NCBI GenBank assembly: GCA_020055645.1
Contig: CM034547.1
Coordinates: forward strand, 50,160,909 to 50,224,908
From: Tomocerus qinae
Lineage: Eukaryota; Arthropoda; Collembola; Entomobryomorpha; Tomoceridae
Length of the DNA: 64,000 nt
Reading direction: 5' to 3'
Shown here: positions 54,157-64,000 of the stretch, piece by piece
Layout: the number at the start of each line of letters is the position of its first letter
Position numbering within the stretch: the first letter of the stretch is position 1
The notes under the pieces: generated by a model
What the model was told of the DNA's origin: nothing
Database searches by the model: none
What the model saw: the letters and a program-made list of their open reading frames with translations, nothing else
Position numbers and translations under genes: made by a program

Positions 54157-54675
54157 CAGTGTACAAAATTTACCACTTTTTATGCTTTTTTACCATCGCA
54201 GTGGTAAAAAAATTCACTAGTAGGTAAAAACGCATTTAATGGTAAAATTGGTAAAATTTAGCGATAGATTAGATAGATTAGTACAGATACACAACAGACG
54301 TACTAAAATATAAGTTTTACTAAAACTTTCTTTTCTATGAAATATTTCCAATTAGATCCTTAATTTATCAAATCAATCCTATTTATCTAATTGCTCACTA
54401 TTGCTCAATGGCAATTAATTTCTCAATCGACAAATAAGGCTATTAGTGTCCCAATTGTTGAATCCATCCCTGATTAATGAACACTTATCATTGTGACAAC
54501 ACTCATCCGCTGCTAAGCTATTTGGCACCGAATTTTATTCAAAATTTAAACACGAAATTTAAATGCAAATATTTTTACCATTTATACCACTTACCACTAC
54601 TTTTTAGGTAGTGGTATGTAACGTTAAATACCATTAAAAACCACTTACCACTGGTAAATGGTATTTCGTACACAG
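54157..54675. mobile_element. hAT-like miniature element (MITE), 519 bp
   Basis: The ends are near-perfect terminal inverted repeats: CAGTGTACAAAAT on the left and, read on the other strand, CTGTGTACGAAAT on the right (11 of 13 match). The left end starts with CAG, as hAT elements do. The flanking 8-mers CTATAAGT (54149-54156) and CTAATAGT (54676-54683) match at 6 of 8 positions, consistent with an aged 8-bp hAT target-site duplication. The subterminal regions carry many copies of TACCAC/GTGGTA in both orientations, resembling hAT transposase-binding repeats. There is no transposase frame, so it would be non-autonomous. Confidence 0.65.
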
Positions 54676-54683
54676 CTAATAGT

Positions 54684-55757
54684 ACAGACGACTCGTTCCA
54701 AATTCCAGGCAAACGATTCATTAGTAGGGATTTAGACTATTAGTCTAAAATTTCACAAATGCTACATTAGCGCCAAAGTAAAGTGGCCACAAAGCATAAT
54801 GAATGAGAATTGAAACCTAAGCTACTTATTGGAATTAAATCCGTATACATGAAGTACAAAAACACCTTGATTGAGCTACGAGTCAGGTTGAAGTCACGAC
54901 TGATGATGACAAATCATTGACGGATACAGTTTACATAATATGCCTACAAATTCAAGATCTAAGTAAATTATTTTTCTAAATTGCACCACAAAATAAGGTT
55001 TTATTAGAGCAATGAAACGCGATAGTAATATAATATTTCTGAACAATAAATAATAGTAAAATAAATGAAAATGATGCATTCACTCTTCACCGGGACTGTG
55101 ACACAACATTAACAATATCATCTTAAAAACAGTTTCGAATATTATTAAAACCGATGTATTACACTTGGCGTTGGAGAACGACATTAAAATCAGTTACATA
55201 GTAATTTGACATCAATTGTGGAAGTTTTTATCATTACTACTAGACTTGAACCTTTCCATTTAAGACCAGTGCCCTCAAGACGGACAAAAACTACTCATAT
55301 ATAAGCACTGCCAAACCTAGTATAGAAATAAACACCAGCGGATGTTATATGACAGAGGGTTATCGGTAATCCTACTGACATGTCCGAAATTATTGACCAT
55401 AAAAGTCAACTCATCCGCAGGACATACATTTTCAGTGCCAGGCACAGTGACGTAAGATTGTTCTGGCTAGGCTCTTTGAATTTGAAGACTAGAATAATCT
55501 TTGAGCGTTAAACTGCAAATAAAGAAAGTTTAAAACACTTGAATATTTCCATTATAGTCTTGTCATAGTCTTTACACTATTGTAGTAGTTTTAAAAATAA
55601 CCATTATTTAAGTATTAAACTACTGACGAAAATGAAAATAAGATGAAGAAATTTCAAAATATCGCTTTTAAGCTAGAATGACTAATATGCGAATTTAGCA
55701 AACGGACTTGCCAAATGTAGTGTACTTACTTACAATTATTCGTCTCAAATCCCAAAT
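54684..55757. other. Intergenic DNA and probable 3' UTR of the RPS6KC1-like gene
   Basis: No gene is seen. The RPS6KC1-like stop codon is at 55758-55760 and its 3' UTR must extend leftward, but I see no AATAAA on the minus strand close to it, so the transcript end is unknown. Confidence 0.45.
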
Positions 55758-58700
55758 TTATCCAGTTCTTTCAGAATTAAAGGAATCTAAGGCCGCATCC
55801 CAGTCAAAACTCTCGAAAAAAGGATGAGACTTTATCTCTTCCGCACCATAGTAGCCAAGGCGCAACTCGGGAGAAAAGTTCAATAGCTTCACAAAAACAT
55901 AATATATTATAATACTTGACAGTGATTGGGTTGCTCTTTAGAAATGCTAAAATTGATACACATACTTCAGTAAGAAGTGTTTTTGCTGAGGCTGATATAT
56001 GATCTTCGCATACATTCTTGTCCGGAATCTTTAAAACAGTCTGAGCATGGAAACCTTCCGGGTGATATTTTTCTACTGCCTAGAATTGAAAAAAAATTTA
56101 CAAAACATATTTACGACGAAAGTTTCAAAAATTATTCACTGAAAACATAAGAGGCTATCTAGTATCATCAAGAACAATGTAGAAGAGCATGCTTAATAAC
56201 TGATTACATTCTGCTGTACATGGCTGTACTAGACAAGCTACATTACAATATCAAAATATAGTGCTAATGTGGCTTGCATAGGTTCAGATAAATTCTGTAG
56301 TCGTCTGTTTTTAAGGTTGATAACCTTTAAGCATACATTTAACAAGACATCAAAATTACTTCCCTAATAAAAATATTTTGAATTGCAACTGTACCTCTCC
56401 TGTCAGTAGTAGAAAAAGAATAGCACCAAGACTCCACCAATCTGCTGAAAAATGCAAGTTCCAAAGAGACTTCTTCACAGAAATACGAGCTTCCGGAGCT
56501 AAGTACTCACTCCATAACGGAACCTGATCAACTTCAGATAGAAAACAAGTAAAAGACAATAGAATGTGACCATTTTCTCCCAGAAGGACATTCCTCATAT
56601 CCAAATCCCTGGAGAACAGAACAAATAAATCAAAATTATAAGCCTTCAACTTATGATACAGAATCCTGGAGCCGTAGAGAGCTGTATCCTCATACGGATT
56701 GGCTTCTAAGGCCACTCTCCTCTTTAGTCCCCTTGAGAACAAACAGCGGAACGGACTCAGTGGACATACTTTTTCTTCTATTTTATCTGTATGTATGCGC
56801 TACTCTGCTAAGAACTTTTTAGCAGTATAGGCACGCTTGCTAAACAAGAGAGCCAACTAAAGTTACATTTGATTGTAGACAAGCCTAATACAACGCTATA
56901 CTCTCTCGTGAATATTTTCCACTTCACCTAAAGCACATCATATAGAGAAAACAAAGCAGCAGATGTGATCTAACTTAACTAACTTAAGTAGTGTTAAGTA
57001 GGATTCTAGCTCACCCATACGTAAGACCCAGCGCGTGTAGTTTCTCCAGAGCAAGTATCATTTCGGCTGCCCAAACTTTAACACAGCATTCTGGAACCAT
57101 TCGTTTCAGGGCTAGGGCTGCTAAACCATCCGTGTCGTTCTCTTGGGTATCCACCGGCAGTTCTTCAGACTTACTTTGCCGCTTAAATCTCATTTTTAAT
57201 TTTTTATCCTCATCTTTTCCCAAAAACACTTCATCAGACAAGCAACATTGTTTTTCCTCGTCCTCGTGAACACTTTCATTTAGTTTGCATTTAGCATCGT
57301 CACTTGATGAGTCGAAAAAATTTTTTTTCGCACTAATAATATTTTCATTATCATGAATATCGGTTGGACATTTCGAATGAATAGAATCTTGATTAAAAAG
57401 TAAGCTGCTTTCATTTTCTCCCTCTTGAGGAATAAGTGAATTTCCATTGCATTCACCACCAACACATTCAGGGATATGAGACCTGTTGGAATATTCCGGT
57501 GTAGTTACTTTCTGACGAGAAACTCTGCCGTTAGCTAAAGTATTTGAAACAGTCTGGATCAAATCTTTGGAACTTTCGATTAACACCCGGGTGTCGTCAA
57601 AAGGCAAATCCTGATTAAACCAAGAGAAAATATATATTGATTTAAAAAGCACGTTCGAATTGCTCGGACATTTCAAAGCTAAATGAGCTTACCTCCCTTG
57701 CCATTGACTTCGGCTGTCGAAAACTAGTAGCATCAACAACATCAAGGGATTCATCATCACAATCACATTTACCGACAGTCTGATACGCAAATTGCGAAAA
57801 GTTTCCAGCCTTTGGGGTTGAAAGCTTGAATGAGTCAGAGTTGGTGGGTAGTTTGAGATCTGCTGGCCCGTAATGACGGAATGCTTTAACATCTTTATCA
57901 TTATCACCACAATCTCTATCAGTCTTAGTTTCACAAACATTAGGAGAACTTGGGCAAGCATTACATTCTTTTGTTTCACTTTCACTCCCTACTCGACCTT
58001 CAGTTTCATTTTCTAAATTACTTCTTCTAGCCATTTCTTTTGATTTTCTCTCGCTTTCATCCTGTACTATGTCTTCTACAAGAACAAAGAGCCAAAGAAA
58101 AAAAAACTTTTATGCACTTTTACTTTTACTACTCCTTAGTTTAAGTTCAGCCACTTAAAAAGTTTTATTTGGGTAATACAATGAATTGCAGAGAAGTCGA
58201 AATCAAAGAAATTGGTAGGTTGCTTTCCCTTTTCTATCCCTACAGATTGTAGGTTACGGGCACTTTCAGCAGACACAGAGGAAATATAGTATACAAGCTA
58301 GCATGTTGCAGAAAAGCAGAGCTTATTTCACCCACTGTACTTTAAACCCCAAAAATTGCTATGCTACTTGTCTATAGGCAAGAAATACGAGTTACTAATT
58401 CTAAAGACGTAGACATTCAAGAACATGTTACAAGTCCAAATATTTCGCATTATGGTCTTTCGTGCCATTTCATCTAGGTTTCAAAAAGTCAAAAAGAGAA
58501 AATTAAGAAAATACGTGTAAAATTAATACGTAAGATTAATCTAAACAAAAAAAAAATTTCTCTTGTTGGAATCTTGATACAAATGTCATACAAATAGCAA
58601 TTTACTTATGTGATGCTAACTTCTACAAAATTAATTTGATCTCGAACATCAGAAAAGGGAAGACATTCAGAAATCACACCCCAGCTAAAACAGAAAGCAA

Positions 58701-61700
58701 ATACGATTTTCTGTACAACTTTTTCAGATAGCAATAATATGCTTACTTACTAGCATAAAATTCGTGGCTTTTATAGAAGTAAACAAGGTTCTTAGGGCTT
58801 TTGACTAACTTTCCAGTTAGCAGCAGACATACTAAATCAACACGGACTGTTCTTACCTATACGCTATATCTTATAAAACAAGTAGAAAAGAGAAACATCG
58901 AAAACTATCTTCACTTTACTTTTACTCAGTTAACCTACCTACTTACCTCCATTAAAGCACTTAGGCGAAATGACCTCTCTGTTTTTGCTTCCAATTTTTA
59001 GACCTGGTTCGATACTGCTCATTTTCGTAGTTTCAATAGACAACTCTTCTAAAAGTGGAGTAAAACTTTCGTAGTTTTCTGGATTTCCTAAATTAGATTT
59101 AAATTTTTTTTACTTTTCCCTACTACAAATCAGCCTACATCTAGCATACTGCGTAAGAATTGGTATAGGCAGCATCAAAATATAGTTAGGGAGTTTACCT
59201 TGGTTTGGTAACTTTAGATCGTAACTATCATTTCCAATTTGCGACAAGGCAGCAAGTACTTTCAGTGCATCGTGACTTCCTTGTGTTAAAGTATTTGTAC
59301 TGGGAGGAAATGATGATTCGAAGGCACACTCGTTGTCAGTTGGACTACAATCGTGAGAAATAACAGCAATCTGCTTTGTTTGATATGTTTTCACAAAATC
59401 GATCAGTTTTCCTCCACCTACGTACGGCATTAGAAGAACAATGGAGTTTTCCGTCTCAAACCACTGGATTAAATTCACCATAAATGGCACATTAGTTGGG
59501 ATTATGGTCGGTTTTTCTGGCTCGACCGGACAGGAAGATTTGGTAACAACCTTAAATATATTAATATATTAAATTATCATTAATAATGGTGTAACAATTT
59601 TTTTAATAATTAAAAAGTTGAATGCTTAATCGACTTACTTTGACTGCAAAGCATTTAGGCTTATCGTCCATCATATTAACAACAATCAAGACTCTATTTG
59701 GCAAACATCCGACAACTTTGTACTTTTTAAGTTCAATTATGTTTGAAGATTCTAGTGAAGAAGATGAAGTAATTTTAGGACAAGAGGAAGACTCCAGTTC
59801 TGTTAAACTCTACAAACCGATTTTGGAATTTATTTTCAAAACTGGTTAACAAATTCATATGATAGAAAACTTTATAATTTAGTTTACATCTTTTGAGGGG
59901 AGAAACACAAAGCCTTGCGTTTCAGTGGAACTGACGTCAGAGGCAAGATGTTCAGCATGCAATGCTTCCGCTCGCATCAAATACTTGTCCAGTTTGCTTC
60001 GCACAAGGGTTCGACGCTTTTGATCCGTGTCACCTGTGGTATAGTTGATATACAGAAATTATTTACCACAAGCAACAATTTTCGTACAATAAAACTCAAA
60101 TATATATGCTTGTAATATTTTGCTAACTTTGTGCTCCGGTCAGGAGTACACCGATTCCTTCTTTGTAAGCTGTGAATGCATCAGCGTAGTCGGAATTAGA
60201 TTCATGATGCTGTGCTACAGCAAAGTGACCTGCTGCCTCACATATGTACGATGCAGTCAAAGAGTCGGCCAATAGTTTCTCTTCTGAATGTTTCTTTTTT
60301 TGTAGTTTTTTGGGAAAAATAGGAAGAAAGTCAAAAAAGCCAAAACCATTAGATTTTTTCTGCCGGGATAAACTACTTGTACTTGACCCATCTGCTTTGG
60401 CCTTGTTAAATGGAAGTGAATTCAAAGAAGAACAAGACACTGAGTTTGAAACCATTGACAAACTGCAGGTAGAATTCTGAGAATCAATTTTCCCTGACTC
60501 ATTTTGCACGGATGTGTTCAAAGCCTCAGTTAAGCTAGGACTAAATGTCATTCCTCCATTATGAGTTTGATCTAATCTGTAAATACATTTAAGTACAACA
60601 AGACAAAGCACAAGCGTATTTTAATAAATTGACTTTGATTATTTTTAATAATATTTTCAAAATGTAAAAACTTACTTCTTTCCTAATGAAGAGGATGATT
60701 CGAATTTAGATGTTAATACATAGTCTGAAGAAGATGAAGGCAACGCTGAGTTCACAAAAGTATCACTAGAAATACTTATAAGACTTCCACTAATAAGAGA
60801 ATCCGAATCCGTTAACGTTGGAGTATCAGGCGAACTGCTAATAGCAGAGTTCCCTGAGACATGATCTAACACTGGTAATTGGTCCCCATCGTTTGAAGTT
60901 TTGTTGGTTTTCTCCCAAACACTGTAAAATTACACATTAGGTAAAATCTATTATAAATAGCTAATATTCAAATTACAATTGGTTTTTATGGATTTATCGT
61001 GTACATATTAACATATTTTCTTCTAAACAGACTACAATGGAAAGTGAATTAGCAAATCCTCCATCATTAACTCACCGTTCGGGAATAAGGCAATCATCAT
61101 TCAATTTTTCAAGGCTGTCGTCTTTAGTAAGATTAGCTGCATCGTCACATAAATCTTCGACTTGGTATCCAGACTGTAATATATTTTTAATTCTCATTTT
61201 TTAATGACAGTTTGAGGTTTAAGACCACTATTAACACTTTTTATGTTGAATTAATTAACATACTTCAAAAAATTTGACAAAAACTTTGCTAGTATAAAGT
61301 TGTGGATGCGTCGCAGAAAAATTCAGCAACGACAGAGCTGATTTTTGCCTTTCCTCAATGACATCGTCATTAAACCTTCCGAATACTTTTGATTTAGGGA
61401 ACTTTGGAAATTCTCCAGACAAATACAACTGCTTGTGAATTAAACTTAGTTCAGTGTAAAGCTTTTTAAAGTCATTAAATCTTTTCCACACAGTCAATTT
61501 AGTAGCACCCTCGGGAAACGGCTTAGGAAAAACCTGCTGAAACAAGAAGTTAATGTAAAATCATATTACACAAATCTAATATCCTGAATCAAATTCTTTG
61601 ATAACCATTCTAAATTTCTTATACTCTCTCACCCTATCCTTACATTTTATTGTAAGTTTGGATCAGGGCTCTATACATCTTGAGCACAATGGTCTGTTGA

Positions 61701-61706
61701 ATAAAC

Positions 61707-61742
<36 letters not shown>

Positions 61743-61970
61743 TAATTTCTACATTATTTCGAGTAATAAAAGTGTTTTTCTGAGCAGCAGTAAAAGTTAC
61801 TCCTTTTCTTAATGTAAACATTAATGCATAAAAATCAACACAGACAAGATACTTACAGTAGATAAGACTTTGTAGACTGTAAACCCCTTTTTATGCCGCA
61901 CAGGTTGTGAGACTTCAAAATTATGTACCCAGTTATTTTTTTCAGTCAGTCGTTTGCTACTCATGGCCAT
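55758..61970 (-). CDS. RPS6KC1: RPS6KC1/RPK118 family protein (PX-MIT-pseudokinase)
   Basis: Fourteen coding exons: 61857-61970, 61264-61536, 61076-61173, 60676-60921, 60128-60576, 59888-60033, 59639-59809, 59199-59550, 58947-59087, 57693-58075, 57015-57610, 56395-56608, 55966-56079, 55758-55886. They sum to 3426 nt (1141 residues) with consistent phases and GT-AG borders. PX domain about 17-129, with WKRFNDF and VIEERQKSALSLL; MIT domain about 340-442; kinase N-lobe about 470-553 with Lys499 in FAVK; a roughly 400-residue low-complexity insert; C-lobe about 963-1141 with YGDLDMRN (Asp991), APE (1027-1029) and DWWSLGA. The DFG position reads F-T-C (1009-1011), so the metal-binding Asp is absent, as in human RPS6KC1. 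That protein binds PI3P through PX, sits on early endosomes and is reported to bind sphingosine kinase 1 and peroxiredoxin 3. The start is the first of two nearby ATGs (61970, 61964). Confidence 0.93.
61264..61536 (-). other. RPS6KC1: RPS6KC1-like exon 2: PX-domain core with NAGNAG acceptor
   Basis: The intron ends TTTCAGCAG, so splicing may begin at 61536 (adding one Gln) or 61533, both in frame. The exon codes the PX basic motif RFNDF, the FPKFPK proline loop and the following helix, and ends in phase 0 before GTATGT. Confidence 0.75.
61620..61740 (+). mobile_element. Probable LINE 3'-end remnant with (TAA)11 in intron 1
   Basis: Eleven TAA units (61708-61740) follow directly after a GAATAAACA motif and about 90 bp of less AT-rich unique sequence. 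This is the arrangement of a severely 5'-truncated I/Jockey-type LINE. It lies antisense within the first intron of the RPS6KC1-like gene. Its 3' UTR does not resemble that of the LINE at the left edge, so it would be a different family. A plain microsatellite is possible. Confidence 0.4.
61708..61740. repeat. (TAA)11 microsatellite
   Basis: Eleven uninterrupted TAA units, likely to be length-variable between individuals. Confidence 0.85.
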
Positions 61971-62085
61971 TTTAGTAAACTGCAAAAATAAAAGAATCCG
62001 AAGACGTAAAGCACTGAAAAAGTGTCTACAGTACAATATATTTATTTGGCTTAACAAGACTAACTGTAATGAACTAAGATTTAGG

Positions 62086-62241
62086 TCATTCATTACCCTG
62101 TTGTTGAAATATTTTGGAGTATTGCTGATTGTCTTCCACTTCCCCTGTTTGCGTTCGCTTTTCGTTGTAGACGTGGTCAGTGTCCAGTACAGTTTCTTCC
62201 GGTGGTGGTGGAGCACCTACCGATTGACTTCGAAAAGGCAT
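62086..62241 (-). other. Upstream 51-codon open frame before RPS6KC1-like start
   Basis: An ATG at 62241 opens 51 codons, beginning MPFRSQSVGAPPPPEE and ending with TGA at 62086-62088. The composition (Pro run, then many D/E/N/Q/T) looks coding. A possible donor (CAGG|GTAATG) occurs just before the stop, and the next exon has a good acceptor at 61980. Joined there it would read into a stop; a donor one base earlier would be in frame with the PX exon. I therefore treat it as an upstream ORF or an alternative N-terminus whose splice site is uncertain. A 29-codon frame (62217-62306) overlaps it. Confidence 0.35.
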
Positions 62242-62306
62242 TCAATTTCACCATTTAAATGTTTACTAAATGTGTCCACCTTGTCTTGTGCCCTACATTC
62301 TAACAT

Positions 62307-62925
62307 TATGTGATTAACTGTATTTACAAACACAAACTCTAATTGGTACTACTACCAGTCATACAATATTATTACTAAAAACCCAAGATGTCATCTGAAA
62401 TTTTATTGTCACTGTCACTTTTGGTATTTTTTAATCCCAGCTTCGCCAGCCGAAAAGTTGAGTGAAACTACTACTACGTGTCATCAATTTACGCGGTGTA
62501 GCTACTATTTTGGCATTGTAGCAAACTATAGGCTAACGAGTTTAAATCACTGAATGCAGCAGCCGCAAACACTTTGTCTACGAACACTCTCTCACTGTAC
62601 TTGTACATGTATGTATTCTGGTAATTGGCTGGACTGGACTGGACTTCTGGATTCTGGATGCGTTCTTTGGTATTTGCAAAATACACACTAAATAAAATTC
62701 ACTAATACACCAATTTCTAAAAAAATCGTCATAAATGTTGTATGGAGTCCATTACATAAAAGGTACATTATTCTTCTATTTTGAATTGATGAAGTATCAA
62801 AATGAAATCAATATTATGCAACTAAAAATTCCAATGAGACCAACGAATGTGTTTAATATTTTATAATTACGTCATTGCTATTGCATTATGAAAGGTGAAA
62901 CTGGTGTTTGTCGTTACGTACGACT
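62307..62925. other. Intergenic region between two minus-strand genes
   Basis: It should hold the promoter of the RPS6KC1-like gene and the end of the DHRSX-like transcript. No TATA box or initiator stands out. Short frames such as 62489-62686 (minus) have no support. Confidence 0.4.
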
Positions 62926-62931
62926 TTTATT
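62926..62931 (-). terminator. Candidate polyadenylation signal of the DHRSX-like gene
   Basis: TTTATT on the plus strand gives AATAAA on the minus strand, about 173 nt beyond the stop codon at 63104-63106. Confidence 0.4.
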
Positions 62932-63103
62932 CAAAGAACGAGCGACAGTACATAAACGTTATCATATATCAGTACAAAGGGTATTCACTTTTAAAATGAT
63001 ATACAGGTAAGAATAATTAATTATAATTGTATATACAGAGGTATATGTTTGAATATTTACGGATATATGCGTGTGAACCAAGATTATAATATTTGAAGCA
63101 TTT

Positions 63104-64000
63104 CTAACCTATTTCTACCATTGTGACCGCAACTGTTTCTTTTTTCATAGAATTGCTAATTTGTAATCCATCGATTGAGCACATTTCCAAGGAAGATTGC
63201 CACAATTTTTGTTGCAGTGCAGGATCAAAGGCTATTTGAGGCTGTTTTAAAGACTGACAATTAGAGAGAAAAAGTCCACCTTGATTCTCAATTTCAGGAG
63301 CCAATGCAGCATACACAATTCCATCTGCCCCTTGATCAGGAGTCTTTTACAAAAAGTATTAGTTGAATTAGCCAGAAGGGATATGCCATGACATACATCA
63401 TAATAATATAGAAATTACAGATATTTTATGCTTACTTTCATGAAAAGGCGGCACAGAAACTTAACAGCCGACATTTTGCAGATACCCAGATGTTGATATA
63501 AATCCGTTTCTGCAATCCCAGGATCCACCGAAAATGCATGTACATTGACATCCTGTGCTTGTAACCGCATATCCAAATAATTGCTTGATAAGACTTGCAT
63601 CAGTTTACTGTTTGCATAAGCTTTATGACTTGAATAATGATTCCTAGTTTAACAATATAAATTTTTAAGTCATGGTATATTTATAGTATAGATTTCTGAA
63701 TTTTAATGTATAAAGGTCAAATCATGTTGAATTCGATTAGTACACTTCATTTAAATATACAAAGGCATTTTTAAGGCAGAATAATGATGCTATTATACGC
63801 ATATAATATTCTTACATCATTTGCAAATCAGTGAAATCTATTTTTCCACAGTGCATGGCACACGATGCAACATTGATAATTCGTCCAAACTTGGTACATG
63901 ATGCAGAACTAGACAAGCGAGGAAGCAGGAGCATTGTTAATAGGAAATGCCCTAAATAGTTCACTTGAAATTGAGACTCAAATCCATCCATCGTCAAAAG
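63104..64000 (-). CDS. DHRSX: Short-chain dehydrogenase, DHRSX-like (3' part, incomplete)
   Basis: Three exons are visible: 63816-64000 (continuing beyond the window), 63436-63643 and 63104-63343, with matching phases (2, 0) and GT-AG introns. The visible protein starts within the catalytic half of the SDR fold. It shows [14 protein letters not shown] with the catalytic Ser, the YANSK Tyr-x3-Lys pair, and [11 protein letters not shown] after strand beta-6. The C-terminal region includes [17 protein letters not shown] and [12 protein letters not shown]. These tail segments match human DHRSX better than RDH11-14. The Gly-rich NAD(P)-binding motif and the NNAG motif must lie to the right of the window. 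Human DHRSX acts in polyprenol-to-dolichol conversion; the same substrate here is inference. The gene lies head-to-tail with the RPS6KC1-like gene. Confidence 0.8.

Noticed and set aside
57011-57014. Reading exon 11 through to the stop after LGLTYG
   Set aside because: A GTGAGC donor at this point and the acceptor at 56609 restore the kinase motif YGDLDMRN, so the stop is intronic.
59622-59849. 75-codon + strand frame
   Set aside because: It is the antisense shadow of RPS6KC1-like exon 7.
1-64000. CRISPR arrays, operons, prophage or bacterial signals
   Set aside because: None seen; introns, codon context and transposon types are animal-like.

Overview
The window looks like nuclear DNA of an AT-rich animal, most probably an arthropod. 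The evidence is spliced genes with short GT-AG introns, a non-LTR retrotransposon with a (TAA)n tail, a hAT-like miniature transposon, and a secreted protein with two pacifastin-like cysteine modules, a fold known mainly from arthropods. Nothing is bacterial: there are no operons, and long open frames occur only in the retroelement and in the large exon at 48.6-52.6 kb. The species cannot be named from the sequence.

Layout. 1-2417: 3' part of a non-LTR retrotransposon (LINE) on the + strand. Its reverse transcriptase frame is open for about 2 kb, its endonuclease part is broken, and it ends in (TAA)7. 2418-47956: about 45 kb with no recognisable gene. It holds two exon-like islands (8852-8905 on +, 34662-34720 on -), a long fold-back hairpin (11468-11533), short simple repeats and a decayed 10-bp minisatellite (about 45230-45385). 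47957-52569: a complete four-exon + strand gene for a predicted secreted protein of 1436 residues. It has a signal peptide, two six-cysteine pacifastin-like modules each on its own small exon, and one 3981-nt exon coding a Pro/Ser/Thr-rich repeat region, an acidic region and a basic tail. 54157-54675: a 519-bp hAT-type miniature element with imperfect 8-bp target duplications.

55758-61970 (- strand): a 14-exon gene for the RPS6KC1 (RPK118) family, order PX - MIT - split kinase-like domain. The exon model sums to 3426 nt (1141 residues plus stop) with all splice phases agreeing. The metal-binding Asp of the DFG motif is missing, as in the human protein, so it is probably a pseudokinase. Two overlapping short upstream frames (62086-62306) lie just before its start. 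63104-64000 (- strand): the last three exons of a short-chain dehydrogenase most like DHRSX, running off the right edge.

The genes do not form an obvious pathway. The RPS6KC1 protein is expected on PI3P-rich endosomes, the DHRSX-like enzyme on membranes of the lipid or dolichol route, and the 1436-residue protein outside the cell. The last is the most unusual coding feature: I do not know its full architecture from a named family.
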